Shown piece by piece: positions 1 through 7,612 of a stretch of 27,415 bases of DNA. Position numbers and translations under genes: made by a program. Location of the stretch: positions 1-27,415 of the IMG/VR virus record IMGVR_UViG_3300006108_000049. One strand, given 5' to 3'. This DNA is from a virus. Position 1 is the first letter of the stretch. Every line of letters starts with the position of its first letter. The notes under the pieces were generated by a model, which made no database searches, was not told the origin of the DNA, and saw only the letters and a program-made list of their open reading frames with translations.

Positions 1-1176
1 TTCATGCCAGAGATGGTTGAGAAGATGTTTGCTGATCGTAAGAAGTATAAGAAGGAGATGTTAGATGCCGAAGCGGCCTATGAAAATGAAAAAGACCCTG
101 AGAAAAAGAAAGAACTTAAAAACAAAATCGCCAAGTATAACAATCTTCAACTCTCTAAAAAAGTATCACTCAACTCCCTCTATGGTGCGCTTGGCTCCAA
201 GTTTTTCAGGTTTTTTGATTTACGTAACGCGATTGCGGTCACGACGACTGGCCAACTCAGCATACGGTGGATCGAAAGAACACTTAACCAGTATCTCAAT
301 AAAATACTAAAGACAACAGGAGAGGATTATGTCATTGCGCTTGATACAGACTCGGTTTACCTACGCCTTGGTCCGCTTGTGGGCAAGACTATTGGTGAAG
401 ACCTCGGCACTGGTGATACGGCAAGAGTCATCTCCTTCCTTGATAAAGTATGTGAGAGTAAAATTCAACCTGTTATTGATACCGCTTGTGGAGACCTTGG
501 TGACTATACTAATGTATTTCAACAAAAAATCTTTATGAAGCGAGAAGGTCTATGTGATAAGGCCATATGGACTGCCAAGAAACGATACATTCTCAGTGTA
601 TGGAACAATGAAGGTGTTCAATACGAGAAACCAAAGAAGAAAAGTATGGGTTTGGAACTTGTGAAAAGTTCTACTCCATCATATTGTCGTGAAAAATTAA
701 AGGAAGTTGTTGATGTTATTTTTGATAAGGATGAATCGGCCGTTCAAGAGTTTATTAAAGAAGTCCGTTGTGAGTTTAAAAAACAGCCTATCGGTGATAT
801 ATCATTTCCTAGAGGACTCAATGGTCTTACTAAATATGCTGATAAAAAAACTATCTATGGAAGCGGCACCCCTATTCATGTCCGTGGTGCTCTCGTATAT
901 AATCACTTTCTATATAGTAATAAGCTTGATACTAAGTATCCATTGATTAATAATGGTGAGAAATTGAAGTTTATATTCCTAAAAGAACCTAATACCATTC
1001 AGTCCAATGTTATTAGTTTTCCACAAGGTGGAATTCCAGAAGAGTTTCGGTTAGACCAATATATTGATTATGAAACCCAATTTGTTAAGTCTTTTCTGGA
1101 TCCATTAAAACTAATTTTGAACTCAATTGGATGGAAAGATGAAAAAACTTCTTCTCTTGAAGATTTCTTCACTTGA
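1..1176 (+). CDS. 43: DNA polymerase family B (gp43), C-terminal part; 5' end outside window
   Basis: Palm-thumb part of the replicative DNA polymerase, which copies the phage genome. The frame is open from base 1, so the gene starts upstream and only about 391 codons are seen. Visible family B motifs are the region II/motif B helix (KKVSLNSLYG, nt 157-186) and the catalytic motif C DTDS (nt 343-354), whose aspartates bind the catalytic metals. A thumb-like C-terminus follows, and the gene ends with an acidic, aromatic tail (SSLEDFFT) like the clamp-binding tails of T4-type polymerases; that last point is inference. A putative promoter and a GIY-YIG gene follow directly. The coding frame is intact to its stop, so the endonuclease is not inside an intron of this gene as far as visible. 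Identification is secure from the motifs and from uvsX and gp41 downstream. Confidence 0.95.
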   Translation, partial: FMPEMVEKMFADRKKYKKEMLDAEAAYENEKDPEKKKELKNKIAKYNNLQLSKKVSLNSLYGALGSKFFRFFDLRNAIAVTTTGQLSIRWIERTLNQYLNKILKTTGEDYVIALDTDSVYLRLGPLVGKTIGEDLGTGDTARVISFLDKVCESKIQPVIDTACGDLGDYTNVFQQKIFMKREGLCDKAIWTAKKRYILSVWNNEGVQYEKPKKKSMGLELVKSSTPSYCREKLKEVVDVIFDKDESAVQEFIKEVRCEFKKQPIGDISFPRGLNGLTKYADKKTIYGSGTPIHVRGALVYNHFLYSNKLDTKYPLINNGEKLKFIFLKEPNTIQSNVISFPQGGIPEEFRLDQYIDYETQFVKSFLDPLKLILNSIGWKDEKTSSLEDFFT

Positions 1177-1179
1177 TTA

Positions 1180-1210
1180 TTGACTTCAATACCTCAAAAT
1201 ACTATATAAT
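1180..1210 (+). promoter_or_regulatory. sigma-70-like promoter for the GIY-YIG gene
   Basis: TTGACT (1180-1185), a 19-base spacer and a perfect TATAAT (1205-1210) start four bases after the gp43 stop. The predicted +1 is near 1217, inside the Shine-Dalgarno region GGAGG (1216-1220), so the mRNA would have a leader of only about 11 bases. The spacer is longer than the ideal 17, so strength is uncertain. Confidence 0.55.
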
Positions 1211-1227
1211 GGTATGGAGGTGGTCAA

Positions 1228-1896
1228 ATGCTTTATAACTTCTATTGTATAACTAATATCAAAAATAATAAAAAGTATATAGGAATGTCCAAGAGAGATG
1301 TAAAAATAAGATTTGAGGAACATATCAAATATGCTTTATCAGAACATGATATACGAAACGACTACTTTATGCCACTGATGAATGCCATTCGTAAATATGG
1401 AAAAGATAGTTTTGTGTTGTCTTTGATAGAACAAAAAGAATATGATAAATTCAATGATGCGGAAATAAATGAAGGAAATTTAATAAAAATCAATCGTTCA
1501 TTCCTATCAGAAAATGGATATAATATAAACTATAGAGAAAAAGACGGCCAACGATATTATGTTGAAGAAATAAGAGAAAAGATAATTAGAAATAACACAG
1601 GAGAAAACAATCCTTTCTATAATAGAACACACACAAAAGAAGTTAGGAAAATATTATCAGATAAGGCAAAAGAAAGACTTGCTACACCCGAAAATAATCC
1701 AAGATATGGATATAGATATACAGAAGAGGATAAAATTAAGTCTAGAAAATCTAAAGAAAAATATGGAAGACCTTTTTATGCTGAAGGAACTTTATATAAA
1801 ACATTATATGAAGCTTCCATAAAATACGACTTGACAAAACAAGCGATAAAGTATAGAATAGAATCATCTAATTATAAGGACTGGTATTATAAATGA
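1228..1896 (+). CDS. GIY-YIG homing endonuclease with NUMOD-type DNA-binding repeats
   Basis: Free-standing homing endonuclease, 222 residues. The N-terminus carries a divergent GIY-YIG core: FYCITN at residues 5-10, KKYIGMS at 16-22 and the following R-rich helix. The middle has a NUMOD3-like segment (GENNPFYNRTHTKE, then a second NNPRYGYRYTEED). The C-terminus (about 184-222, LYKTLYEASIKYDLTKQAIKYRI) looks like an IENR1/NUMOD1 helix-turn-helix ending in WYY. Such enzymes cut cognate alleles lacking the gene and spread by repair; position directly after gp43 is a classic site. It is AT-rich compared with gp43, and its stop overlaps the next start in ATGA. Unlike the other homing-type genes here it has its own sigma-70-like promoter and lacks the structured leader. 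Its target site is unknown. Confidence 0.85.
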   Translation: MLYNFYCITNIKNNKKYIGMSKRDVKIRFEEHIKYALSEHDIRNDYFMPLMNAIRKYGKDSFVLSLIEQKEYDKFNDAEINEGNLIKINRSFLSENGYNINYREKDGQRYYVEEIREKIIRNNTGENNPFYNRTHTKEVRKILSDKAKERLATPENNPRYGYRYTEEDKIKSRKSKEKYGRPFYAEGTLYKTLYEASIKYDLTKQAIKYRIESSNYKDWYYK

Positions 1897-2078
1897 CCAA
1901 GAAACAAGACAAACACCACAAACATTCCCCTGCCCGTTTGTATGAGTTCACACCTGATACTACAATAGATACCAATAACATTATAGAGTTGGCCAACATT
2001 GTAAGAGTTGGTATTGGCGGTCATCTATTAGAGAAGTTATCACCAGAGTTACAGAAATACTTCAAGGAAGTGGCATGA
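1893..2078 (+). CDS. small conserved-type phage protein, function unknown
   Basis: 61 residues, not recognised. It starts with a basic, His-rich stretch (KKQDKHHKHS), followed by a mixed segment with a hydrophobic helix-like part (IIELANIVRVGIGGHLLEKL) and an acidic end. There is no signal peptide or membrane span. It is placed by tight coupling: the start overlaps the endonuclease stop (ATGA) and its own stop overlaps the glycosyltransferase start (ATGA at 2075). The upstream Shine-Dalgarno is weak, so translation probably depends on re-initiation. Before the endonuclease arrived, this gene was presumably the one following gp43. Confidence 0.7.
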   Translation: MTKKQDKHHKHSPARLYEFTPDTTIDTNNIIELANIVRVGIGGHLLEKLSPELQKYFKEVA

Positions 2079-2857
2079 TACCTAATATAATACATTCTAC
2101 AGGACCTACAGATAAATCTAAATGGCATCCTGTATGGAATCATTGTATGAAGTCTTGGAAAAATAAATTTACAGAAGATAAATTTACTCATATATTATGG
2201 AATGATGAACAGTTGGATCAACAAGTGAGACAATATTATTCAAAATATTGGGAATTTTATCAATCATTACCATTTCATATTATGCGCATAGACTTTGCCG
2301 AATATTGTTTAATGCACAAGTATGGTGGTATATATCACGACCTTGATATGTATTGTTATAAAAACTTTTATAATGATATAAAGAATCAAGATTTTGTTGT
2401 ATTAGAATCTTGTATGCCTGATGAGTTTATACAAAACTGTATGATGGCATCGTCACCTGGTGATCTTTATTGGATCGATCTGATGGATGAAATTGTAAGA
2501 ACTTTTTATAATTATCCAGATGTACCTGATGTAGAAAAAGGAAAAACCTTAGACCAAAGTTTCTATGTCAAAGACACAACTTCATGCTATATGATGTCTA
2601 GATTTACATTAAGGTATCATAGACCGGTTGCCATTTTGTCAAAAGATCAGTATAATCCATCTTGTAATACATATTGTGATACACATAAAACAAAACATAT
2701 GCTTACTAATATTTGGGGTAAAGATTATATTGAAGGTAACATAAAGAATATGGGAACTTGGGAATCAGGTAGATTCAAAGATTTGCAAGATTGGTATATT
2801 CACTTTTACAAACAACGTAATAACTTAGATAAAGATGCATTAGGCGAGAATGCCTAA
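2075..2857 (+). CDS. GT32/OCH1-like glycosyltransferase
   Basis: 260 residues. IPNIIHSTG at the N-terminus and the YGGIYHDLDMY block (residues 83-93) with DLD at 89-91 are the hallmark of the Gly_transf_sug (DXD) family, which moves a sugar from a nucleotide-sugar in a metal-dependent way. FAEYCLMHKYGG just before it is the usual family context. No membrane segment or signal peptide is seen, so it acts in the cytoplasm. The acceptor could be modified phage DNA, a virion protein or a host surface glycan precursor; the sequence does not say which. It lies between polymerase and recombinase genes and overlaps its upstream neighbour by 4 bases. It is AT-rich and uses many ATA codons compared with uvsX, consistent with acquisition as cargo. 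Family assignment is firm, substrate is not. Confidence 0.82.
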   Translation: MIPNIIHSTGPTDKSKWHPVWNHCMKSWKNKFTEDKFTHILWNDEQLDQQVRQYYSKYWEFYQSLPFHIMRIDFAEYCLMHKYGGIYHDLDMYCYKNFYNDIKNQDFVVLESCMPDEFIQNCMMASSPGDLYWIDLMDEIVRTFYNYPDVPDVEKGKTLDQSFYVKDTTSCYMMSRFTLRYHRPVAILSKDQYNPSCNTYCDTHKTKHMLTNIWGKDYIEGNIKNMGTWESGRFKDLQDWYIHFYKQRNNLDKDALGENA

Positions 2858-2877
2858 TCTATTATAAGGAGAAACTT

Positions 2878-3930
2878 ATGTCTGATATTTTTCAAAAGTT
2901 GTTGGAAGAAACCAACAACGAATATGCCTCTATTGCCGAAAACGGTATTGAGGCAGGAGATGTTTCAGGATTTATAGGCACTGGTTCATATGCAATGAAT
3001 GCCTTATTATCAGGTTCTATCTTCGGTGGGCTTCCACAAAACAAAGTAACAGCATTTGCCGGTGAACCATCTGTTGGTAAAACTTTTTATGCACTCAACG
3101 TATGTTACCAGTTCTTAGAAGATCATTCAAATGGATTTGTATTCTACTTTGAATCCGAATCCGCAGTCTCTAAAGATTTTCTTGCAGGCCGCGGAATTGA
3201 CACTAAGCGTATGGCAATTGTACCAGTTGCTACGGTCCAGGAGTTCAGGACGCAAGCGGTCAAAATTCTAGATCGGTATCTAGAACAAAAAGGTGAGCGA
3301 CCACCAATGTTATTCGTCCTTGATAGCCTTGGTAATCTTTCTACAGATAAAGAAATGACTGACATTGCTGATGGTAAGGACACCCGTGATATGACCCGTG
3401 CCCAACTGGTGCGTGGTGCTTTCCGTGTCCTTACTCTCAAGTTAGGTAAGGCCAAGGTGCCTTTGATTGTTACTAACCACGTTTATGATGTGGTCGGTTC
3501 CTATGTACCTGTGAAGAAGATGGGTGGTGGTTCTGGCCTTGAATATGCGGCATCAACTATCATCTTTCTATCTAAGAAGAAGGATAAAGCATTGGACGAC
3601 GATGGTGGTCGTACCGGTGCTGTTATCACCGCACACCTCAAGAAGTCTCGTATGACCGTGGAAGACAAGAGAGTAGAAACCTGGTTGAACTATTCCTCAG
3701 GTTTAGATCCTTACTATGGTCTCCTTGACCTTGCCGATAAGTTTGGCCTTGTTAAAAAGGTATCAAACAAGTATGAGTTCCCAGACGGAACAAAGGCATT
3801 TGAAAGTCAGGTAAAGAAGAACCCAGAAAAGTATTTTACCACAGACCTTCTACAAAAGATTGATGAGGCCTGTCAAGGTGAGTTTATGTATGGTAAAACA
3901 AATGCTACTGATGAGGTCAGAGATGACTGA
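2878..3930 (+). CDS. uvsX: UvsX RecA-like recombinase
   Basis: 350-residue strand-exchange protein of T4-type phages; with ATP it coats single-stranded DNA and drives homologous pairing for recombination-dependent replication and repair. Walker A is GEPSVGKT (residues 62-69). The catalytic-Glu strand is FYFESESA (about 89-96), Walker B is MLFVLDS (144-150), and the glycine-rich DNA-binding loop with GGGSGLEYA follows the TNHVYDVVGSY segment. It is somewhat shorter than T4 UvsX (about 390 residues). The start has a good Shine-Dalgarno, AAGGAG, 7 bases upstream. It ends overlapping the oxygenase start by 8 bases. It belongs to the replication block with gp43 and gp41. Confidence 0.95.
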   Translation: MSDIFQKLLEETNNEYASIAENGIEAGDVSGFIGTGSYAMNALLSGSIFGGLPQNKVTAFAGEPSVGKTFYALNVCYQFLEDHSNGFVFYFESESAVSKDFLAGRGIDTKRMAIVPVATVQEFRTQAVKILDRYLEQKGERPPMLFVLDSLGNLSTDKEMTDIADGKDTRDMTRAQLVRGAFRVLTLKLGKAKVPLIVTNHVYDVVGSYVPVKKMGGGSGLEYAASTIIFLSKKKDKALDDDGGRTGAVITAHLKKSRMTVEDKRVETWLNYSSGLDPYYGLLDLADKFGLVKKVSNKYEFPDGTKAFESQVKKNPEKYFTTDLLQKIDEACQGEFMYGKTNATDEVRDD

Positions 3931-4591
3931 ATATAGAAAAATATTTGAAGAATATGGATGTTTATATCTCGGCCAATTGTTAAGTGAAAATGAATGTAAA
4001 GAAGCATTACTAAAACTTTTTATCGCAAAAGAAAATGGTGAAAGTATTCATGATGGTATGAATTTTAGTTGTTCTTTTCCGGATAGGCAACTTGATTATC
4101 TATTATCAAAAGTGCAACCTGTTATTGAAAAATTAATAGATGTTAAACTTTTCCCAACATATACATATAGCAGAATTTATCATAGAAGTGATATAATGCA
4201 ACTACATGTTGATAGAAATGCGTGTGAAATTTCAGTGACTATGACATTAGGATATGGAGGAGATTCAATATGGCCACTCATTATTTTACCCAAAAAAGAA
4301 ACTAAAAAATTAACAAATTATACTAATGATGGGTCATTATATGAAGGTGAAAAAATAGAAATCACATCTTATGTAAGAGAAAGATTGGAAAAAATTACTA
4401 TAGGAATTGGAGATGGTATTTTATATAAAGGTATGGAATTAGGACACGGTAGAGATAAATTTGTTGAAGGCGATTGGCAAGCACAAGTTTTTTTACATTT
4501 TGTAGATGCTAATGGTTTATACAAAGAACACAAATATGATCAAATTAAAAGAGGAACAATAAATGGAAGCGGGTATGGAAGCGGGTATTGA
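3923..4591 (+). CDS. 2OG-Fe(II) dioxygenase, prolyl-hydroxylase-like
   Basis: 222 residues from ATG 3923, chosen because GAGG (3913-3916) lies 6 bases upstream; upstream in-frame ATGs lie inside uvsX without such a site. The double-stranded beta-helix signature is visible: TYSRIYHRSD leading to H95-V-D97 (metal-binding HxD), and a distal H175 in LGHGRD with R177 as a candidate 2-oxoglutarate ligand. The enzyme class uses Fe(II), O2 and 2-oxoglutarate to hydroxylate proteins, nucleobases or small molecules; the substrate is unknown. It is strikingly AT-rich next to uvsX, suggesting separate origin. The C-terminal (GSGY)x2 tail is encoded by a 12-base tandem repeat that also encodes the start of the next gene. 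Confidence 0.72.
   Translation: MTEYRKIFEEYGCLYLGQLLSENECKEALLKLFIAKENGESIHDGMNFSCSFPDRQLDYLLSKVQPVIEKLIDVKLFPTYTYSRIYHRSDIMQLHVDRNACEISVTMTLGYGGDSIWPLIILPKKETKKLTNYTNDGSLYEGEKIEITSYVRERLEKITIGIGDGILYKGMELGHGRDKFVEGDWQAQVFLHFVDANGLYKEHKYDQIKRGTINGSGYGSGY
4563..4586 (+). repeat. 12-base tandem repeat read in two frames
   Basis: ATGGAAGCGGGT occurs twice without change (4563-4574 and 4575-4586). In the oxygenase frame it gives GSGY twice before the stop; in the next gene's frame it gives MEAG twice, so each copy offers a start codon. Confidence 0.9.
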
Positions 4592-4895
4592 TTATAAATT
4601 TAGAGATGATTTGTTCAACCCAAAAGAAGATGGTTCAACAGTTCCTATTGAATTAATGGTTGACCCGTTCGCGGGAGTGTGCTATCGTTATACCTATGTC
4701 AAGTTTAGAATGGACGAGGATAATGTTCCTCGGATTGGTTATGACTATGAAATCCTCAAGACCAATGACTTGTCTATGATGACACTAAGAAAGAATGAAA
4801 AGTTTAACACGGCATTAGGGCTTATTTTAAACTCCTTATTGCTAGATGCGTCAGAAGTGGAAGGTGCTAGTGAGATGAAAGAAGAGGAATCCTAA
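4563..4895 (+). CDS. hypothetical T4-type phage protein between uvsX and gp41
   Basis: 110 residues, not recognised. It overlaps the oxygenase by 29 bases. ATG 4563 is preferred over the repeat-derived ATG 4575 because GAGGA (4551-4555) lies 7 bases upstream. The protein is acidic, with a beta-rich centre (CYRYTYVKFRMDEDNVPRIGYDYEIL) and an acidic C-terminus (KEEES); there are no membrane segments or metal-binding patterns. Its place between the recombinase and the helicase suggests a replication accessory role, but this is only context. The stop codon TAA is part of the CTAAATA late box that precedes the GIY-YIG gene. Confidence 0.7.
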   Translation: MEAGMEAGIDYKFRDDLFNPKEDGSTVPIELMVDPFAGVCYRYTYVKFRMDEDNVPRIGYDYEILKTNDLSMMTLRKNEKFNTALGLILNSLLLDASEVEGASEMKEEES

Positions 4896-4898
4896 ATA
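4892..4898 (+). promoter_or_regulatory. late-promoter box CTAAATA upstream of GIY-YIG gene
   Basis: CTAAATA overlaps the stop of the preceding gene. T4-type late promoters consist of a TATAAATA-like -10 box only; CTAAATA/NATAAATA versions are known from T4-like cyanophages. The predicted +1 is near 4903-4905, exactly at the base of the first leader helix. Confidence 0.6.
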
Positions 4899-4902
4899 GA
4901 TT

Positions 4903-4958
4903 GTAGGCCACGGTGCTACCAACACCTGCCTACTCTAATACTGTTTGGGAGTATCAGC
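4903..4958 (+). promoter_or_regulatory. structured 5' leader, copy A (shared by three homing-type genes)
   Basis: Helix P1 is GTAGG (4903-4907) with CCTAC (4929-4933). Inside it P2 is GGTG (4912-4915) with CACC (4923-4926). After a conserved TCTA linker, P3 is ATACT (4938-4942) with AGTAT (4950-4954), with a 7-base loop. The Shine-Dalgarno GGGAG straddles the P3 loop and 3' arm, 7 bases before ATG 4959. The same architecture precedes 20619 and 11976, with compensatory changes in P1 and P3. I do not recognise it as a named RNA family. Confidence 0.72.
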
Positions 4959-5513
4959 ATGTCTATTTATCCTACCGGTTATTATGTTTATGCGTATCTA
5001 AGAAAATCCGATAATACACCATATTATATTGGTAAAGGAAAACTACACCGTGCTTGGCGTAGAACATATCATAATGTTTCGGTTCCAAAAGATAGAACTA
5101 AAATAGTGATTATGGAATCAAATCTCACAGAGATTGGTGCCTTAGCATTAGAGAGGTTCTATATTCGTTGGTATGGAAGACAAGATTTAGGAACTGGTAT
5201 TCTAAAAAATCTAACAGACGGTGGTGAAGGAACCTCAGGATATAAACCATCTGAAGAAACATTAAAGAAAAGAGGCGAAGCAATATCCAAGGGTAAAAAA
5301 GGTAAACCTGCGTGGAATAAAGGTATGATTATGTCTTATAAGGGTAAAAAGACCGGCCCAAACCCTAAACTAAGTTTATTGAAAAAAGGTGTTGCCTTAG
5401 GCCCTCAAAAGGTTGTAAAATGTCCTCATTGTGGCCTTAGTGGAGGAATCGCTAATATGAAAAGATTCCATTTTGATAACTGTAAATCTAAGGTGAAAGA
5501 TGAAAAGTATTGA
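4959..5513 (+). CDS. GIY-YIG homing endonuclease with C-terminal zinc finger
   Basis: 184 residues. The nuclease core is YYVYAYL (residues 8-14), YYIGKG (23-28), the RAWRR arginine helix, and the catalytic-Glu helix [11 protein letters not shown] followed by [17 protein letters not shown]3-like linker ([20 protein letters not shown]) follows. The protein closes with a zinc finger CPHCG...MKRFHF..C (about 154-175), a frequent DNA-binding tail of phage homing nucleases. Expression is expected late, from the CTAAATA box and structured leader. The 3' end overlaps gp41 by 14 bases and contains the helicase Shine-Dalgarno (AAGGTG), so the insertion is fused into the helicase start. It is a close relative of the protein at 20619 through the nuclease domain, but the two C-termini are unrelated. 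Confidence 0.9.
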   Translation: MSIYPTGYYVYAYLRKSDNTPYYIGKGKLHRAWRRTYHNVSVPKDRTKIVIMESNLTEIGALALERFYIRWYGRQDLGTGILKNLTDGGEGTSGYKPSEETLKKRGEAISKGKKGKPAWNKGMIMSYKGKKTGPNPKLSLLKKGVALGPQKVVKCPHCGLSGGIANMKRFHFDNCKSKVKDEKY

Positions 5514-6879
5514 AAAGATTATTATAAAAAACCTGATTACCGATTCTAACTTCCTTAGAAAAGTTTTACCTTTCATAAAGTCTGAATACTTCAAGTCAAA
5601 TGAAGACAGATTACTTTTTGATGAGGTTAAAAACTTTGTGGATAAGTATAATCATTCACCAACATATGAATCCCTATCTATTGAGATTGATAATGTTAGA
5701 GGTTCAACTGATGATACTATTAAACATATTCAGAATACAATAAACGAGTTTAAGGAAGACAAATCAGAAACTAACTTTCAGTGGCTGGTGGATTCCACAG
5801 AAGACTTCTGCCAAACGGCCGCTATATACAATGCCATAACATCATCACTAGAAATAATGAACGGCAAACATAAACTAGAGAAGGGTGCTATACCCGGTCT
5901 TTTATCCGATGCTCTATCCATTTCTTTTGACCCGAATGTTGGCCACGATTATTTGGAACAGTTTGAGGATCGCTATGAGTATTATCACCGTGTTCAAGAA
6001 AAGTTGGCATTTGACCTCGACTTCTTTAACAAGATCACTAAAAACGGGGTACCTAGAAAAACTCTTAATGTGGTTATGGCCGGTGTGGGCGTTGGCAAGT
6101 CTTTGTTCCTTTGCCATCTTACTAGCAGCTACCTTAATCAAGGAAAAAATGTTCTCTATATTACCTTGGAGTTAGCAGAAGAGGAAGTATCAAAGAGAAT
6201 AGATGCCAATCTTCTGAACATCACCTTTGATGACCTGATGGTTCTACCAAGAGATATCTACAAATCACGACTTGATAAACTGAAAGCAAAGACAAACGGC
6301 AAGCTTATTGTAAAAGAGTATCCAACTTCCTCGGCATCTGCCACACATTTCAGGTCTTTGCTAAATGAACTACACCTGAAAAAGAACTTTGTTCCAGATG
6401 CCATTATGATTGACTATCTTAACATCTGTTCAAGTTCCCGTATCAAACCAGGTGTGGCAAATAGTTATACATATATCAAGGCCATTGCCGAAGAACTAAG
6501 AGGTCTGGCAGTTGAGTTTAATGTTCCTGTTTGGTCTGCTACACAGCTTACCAGAGGTGGTTATAACAGTTCTGATCCAGATATGACCGATACTTCCGAG
6601 TCCTTTGGTTTGCCTGCTACTGCCGATTTGTTCTTGGCACTCATTACAAACGAAACTATGGAACAGTTGAAACAGGTTCAGGTAAAACAGTTGAAGAACC
6701 GTTATAATGATCCATCACAGAATAAAAGATTTGTGATTGGTATTGACAAAAGCAAGATGAAGTTGTATGATGTAGAACAATCGGCCCAAGACATTGTGGA
6801 CTCAGGACAGGAAGAAGTGAAACCTATTCCTAGACAGTTTGATGGTGGTAAGAACAAGTTCAAAGGATTGAAAGTATGA
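5500..6879 (+). CDS. 41: replicative DnaB-like DNA helicase (gp41)
   Basis: 459-residue hexameric replicative helicase that unwinds the fork ahead of gp43 and recruits primase in T4-type phages. The N-terminal about 150 residues form the helical DnaB-N-like domain. The RecA-like motor has Walker A AGVGVGKS (194-201), the [12 protein letters not shown] segment (224-234) and Walker B AIMIDYLN (301-308, D305), then SATQLTRGG and a [13 protein letters not shown] stretch of the motor core. Length fits T4 gp41 (475). The start at 5500 is set by AAGGTG (5490-5495), which lies inside the upstream endonuclease gene. It ends overlapping the next gene by ATGA. Confidence 0.94.
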   Translation: MKSIEKIIIKNLITDSNFLRKVLPFIKSEYFKSNEDRLLFDEVKNFVDKYNHSPTYESLSIEIDNVRGSTDDTIKHIQNTINEFKEDKSETNFQWLVDSTEDFCQTAAIYNAITSSLEIMNGKHKLEKGAIPGLLSDALSISFDPNVGHDYLEQFEDRYEYYHRVQEKLAFDLDFFNKITKNGVPRKTLNVVMAGVGVGKSLFLCHLTSSYLNQGKNVLYITLELAEEEVSKRIDANLLNITFDDLMVLPRDIYKSRLDKLKAKTNGKLIVKEYPTSSASATHFRSLLNELHLKKNFVPDAIMIDYLNICSSSRIKPGVANSYTYIKAIAEELRGLAVEFNVPVWSATQLTRGGYNSSDPDMTDTSESFGLPATADLFLALITNETMEQLKQVQVKQLKNRYNDPSQNKRFVIGIDKSKMKLYDVEQSAQDIVDSGQEEVKPIPRQFDGGKNKFKGLKV

Positions 6880-7109
6880 AGCAACTATACAAATACTATC
6901 CAGATTTTGATGAAGATGATAACCTATTGTGGTATGTCCATGAGATATCAACTGATCAAATTGTTGCCGAGTTTTTCTTTGAGGATGATGCCGAGGCCTT
7001 GTGTATATTCTTGGAACGTGGAGGCGCCTTTGCTGGACATACTCCATCTTTTATGATGGTCAAAGTTCCCACCAATATCAATGATGCTTTTGCAGCGGAG
7101 TTTTCATAA
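6876..7109 (+). CDS. small acidic hypothetical protein
   Basis: 77 residues, not recognised. It is acidic and aromatic, with a first half rich in D and E (YYPDFDEDDNLLWYVHEI), a segment resembling a short alpha/beta unit (AEFFFEDDAEALCIFLERGGAF), and no signal peptide. It overlaps the helicase stop by ATGA and is followed by a TAATG junction, so it is translated as part of the gp41 operon. A role with the helicase is possible but rests only on position. Confidence 0.7.
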   Translation: MKQLYKYYPDFDEDDNLLWYVHEISTDQIVAEFFFEDDAEALCIFLERGGAFAGHTPSFMMVKVPTNINDAFAAEFS

Positions 7110-7315
7110 TGAATGATTCTGCCACACTAAAATATGCAATAGAAACTTTTAATTCTTTTAGAAATTGCGGTCAGTTTAATAATGATGAATTACTAATCAT
7201 CGAATGGTTCCTTCAAGAACTTTTTGATACTGATGTTGAAAATGGTGAAAGTATGTCAGATTATTTAAATACATCAAACTATGTTAGTAAAGAACAAAAG
7301 AAAAGAGCAAATTAA
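7109..7315 (+). CDS. small hypothetical protein
   Basis: 68 residues, not recognised, predicted mostly helical and acidic (DELLIIEWFLQELFDTDVENGES) with a basic C-terminus (KEQKKRAN). It is coupled to both neighbours by TAATG overlaps, so it is probably translated by re-initiation. It is more AT-rich than the helicase. Confidence 0.65.
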   Translation: MNDSATLKYAIETFNSFRNCGQFNNDELLIIEWFLQELFDTDVENGESMSDYLNTSNYVSKEQKKRAN

Positions 7316-7428
7316 TGGATAAAAACCAACTAAAACGACAAGCATATTTCCGAATGGCGATATTCTTTGCAATTACTATTGTCATTGGATTTATCGCTAG
7401 CGATATCAATATGTTATCAAGCCAATAG
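7315..7428 (+). CDS. 37-residue single-span membrane microprotein
   Basis: The frame starts at the TAATG junction at 7315 and ends at TAG 7426-7428. It encodes a basic N-terminus (MDKNQLKRQAYFR) followed by a hydrophobic span (MAIFFAITIVIGFIA) and a short polar tail. By the positive-inside rule it would have a cytoplasmic N-terminus. Support comes from the tight junction upstream and from the next gene's Shine-Dalgarno (AGGAG) placed right after its stop. Function is unknown; small inner-membrane proteins of phages often alter host membrane functions, but nothing here shows that. Confidence 0.55.
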   Translation: MDKNQLKRQAYFRMAIFFAITIVIGFIASDINMLSSQ

Positions 7429-7438
7429 GAGAAAAAAT

Positions 7439-7597
7439 ATGTTTGAGATTTCTGATGAAACAAAAGCAAATGCTATTGCTGCAATTAAAGAAGTTCTAAG
7501 AGCGGATGGTGTCCATGATATTCATCTGACTGATGATGTTCTTGGAAGAGCATTTGATGCCGCCGTGGCCGCAGTCAAAGCACAATTTGGTATGTAA
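7439..7597 (+). CDS. small hypothetical protein, 52 residues
   Basis: ATG 7439 is chosen because AGGAG (7427-7431) lies 7 bases upstream; the frame is open further upstream, but that part lies inside the membrane microprotein gene. The product (MFEISDETKANAIAAIKEVL..) is acidic, soluble and mostly helical, with an Ala-rich second helix (FDAAVAAVKAQFGM). Not recognised. It is followed after 15 bases by the RlpA-like gene. Confidence 0.65.
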   Translation: MFEISDETKANAIAAIKEVLRADGVHDIHLTDDVLGRAFDAAVAAVKAQFGM

Positions 7598-7612
7598 TAA
7601 AAGGAAAATAAT

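Noticed and set aside
1177-1227. Intron of gp43 carrying the GIY-YIG gene
   Set aside because: gp43 ends with an in-frame stop and a plausible C-terminus, and the next sequence is a promoter and a free-standing gene; no exon continues after 1896.
1831-1860. TTGACA inside the first GIY-YIG gene as promoter
   Set aside because: No -10 box at suitable spacing, and the position is within coding sequence.
3144-3455. Minus-strand open frame of 103 residues opposite uvsX
   Set aside because: It lies entirely inside uvsX, has Arg/Ser-rich shadow composition, no Shine-Dalgarno and no neighbour on that strand.
4899-4958. Self-cleaving ribozyme or group I intron remnant in the homing-gene leaders
   Set aside because: No hammerhead core (CTGATGA/GAAA), twister or group I P7/G-site pattern could be fitted; the short helices around the Shine-Dalgarno fit a leader better.
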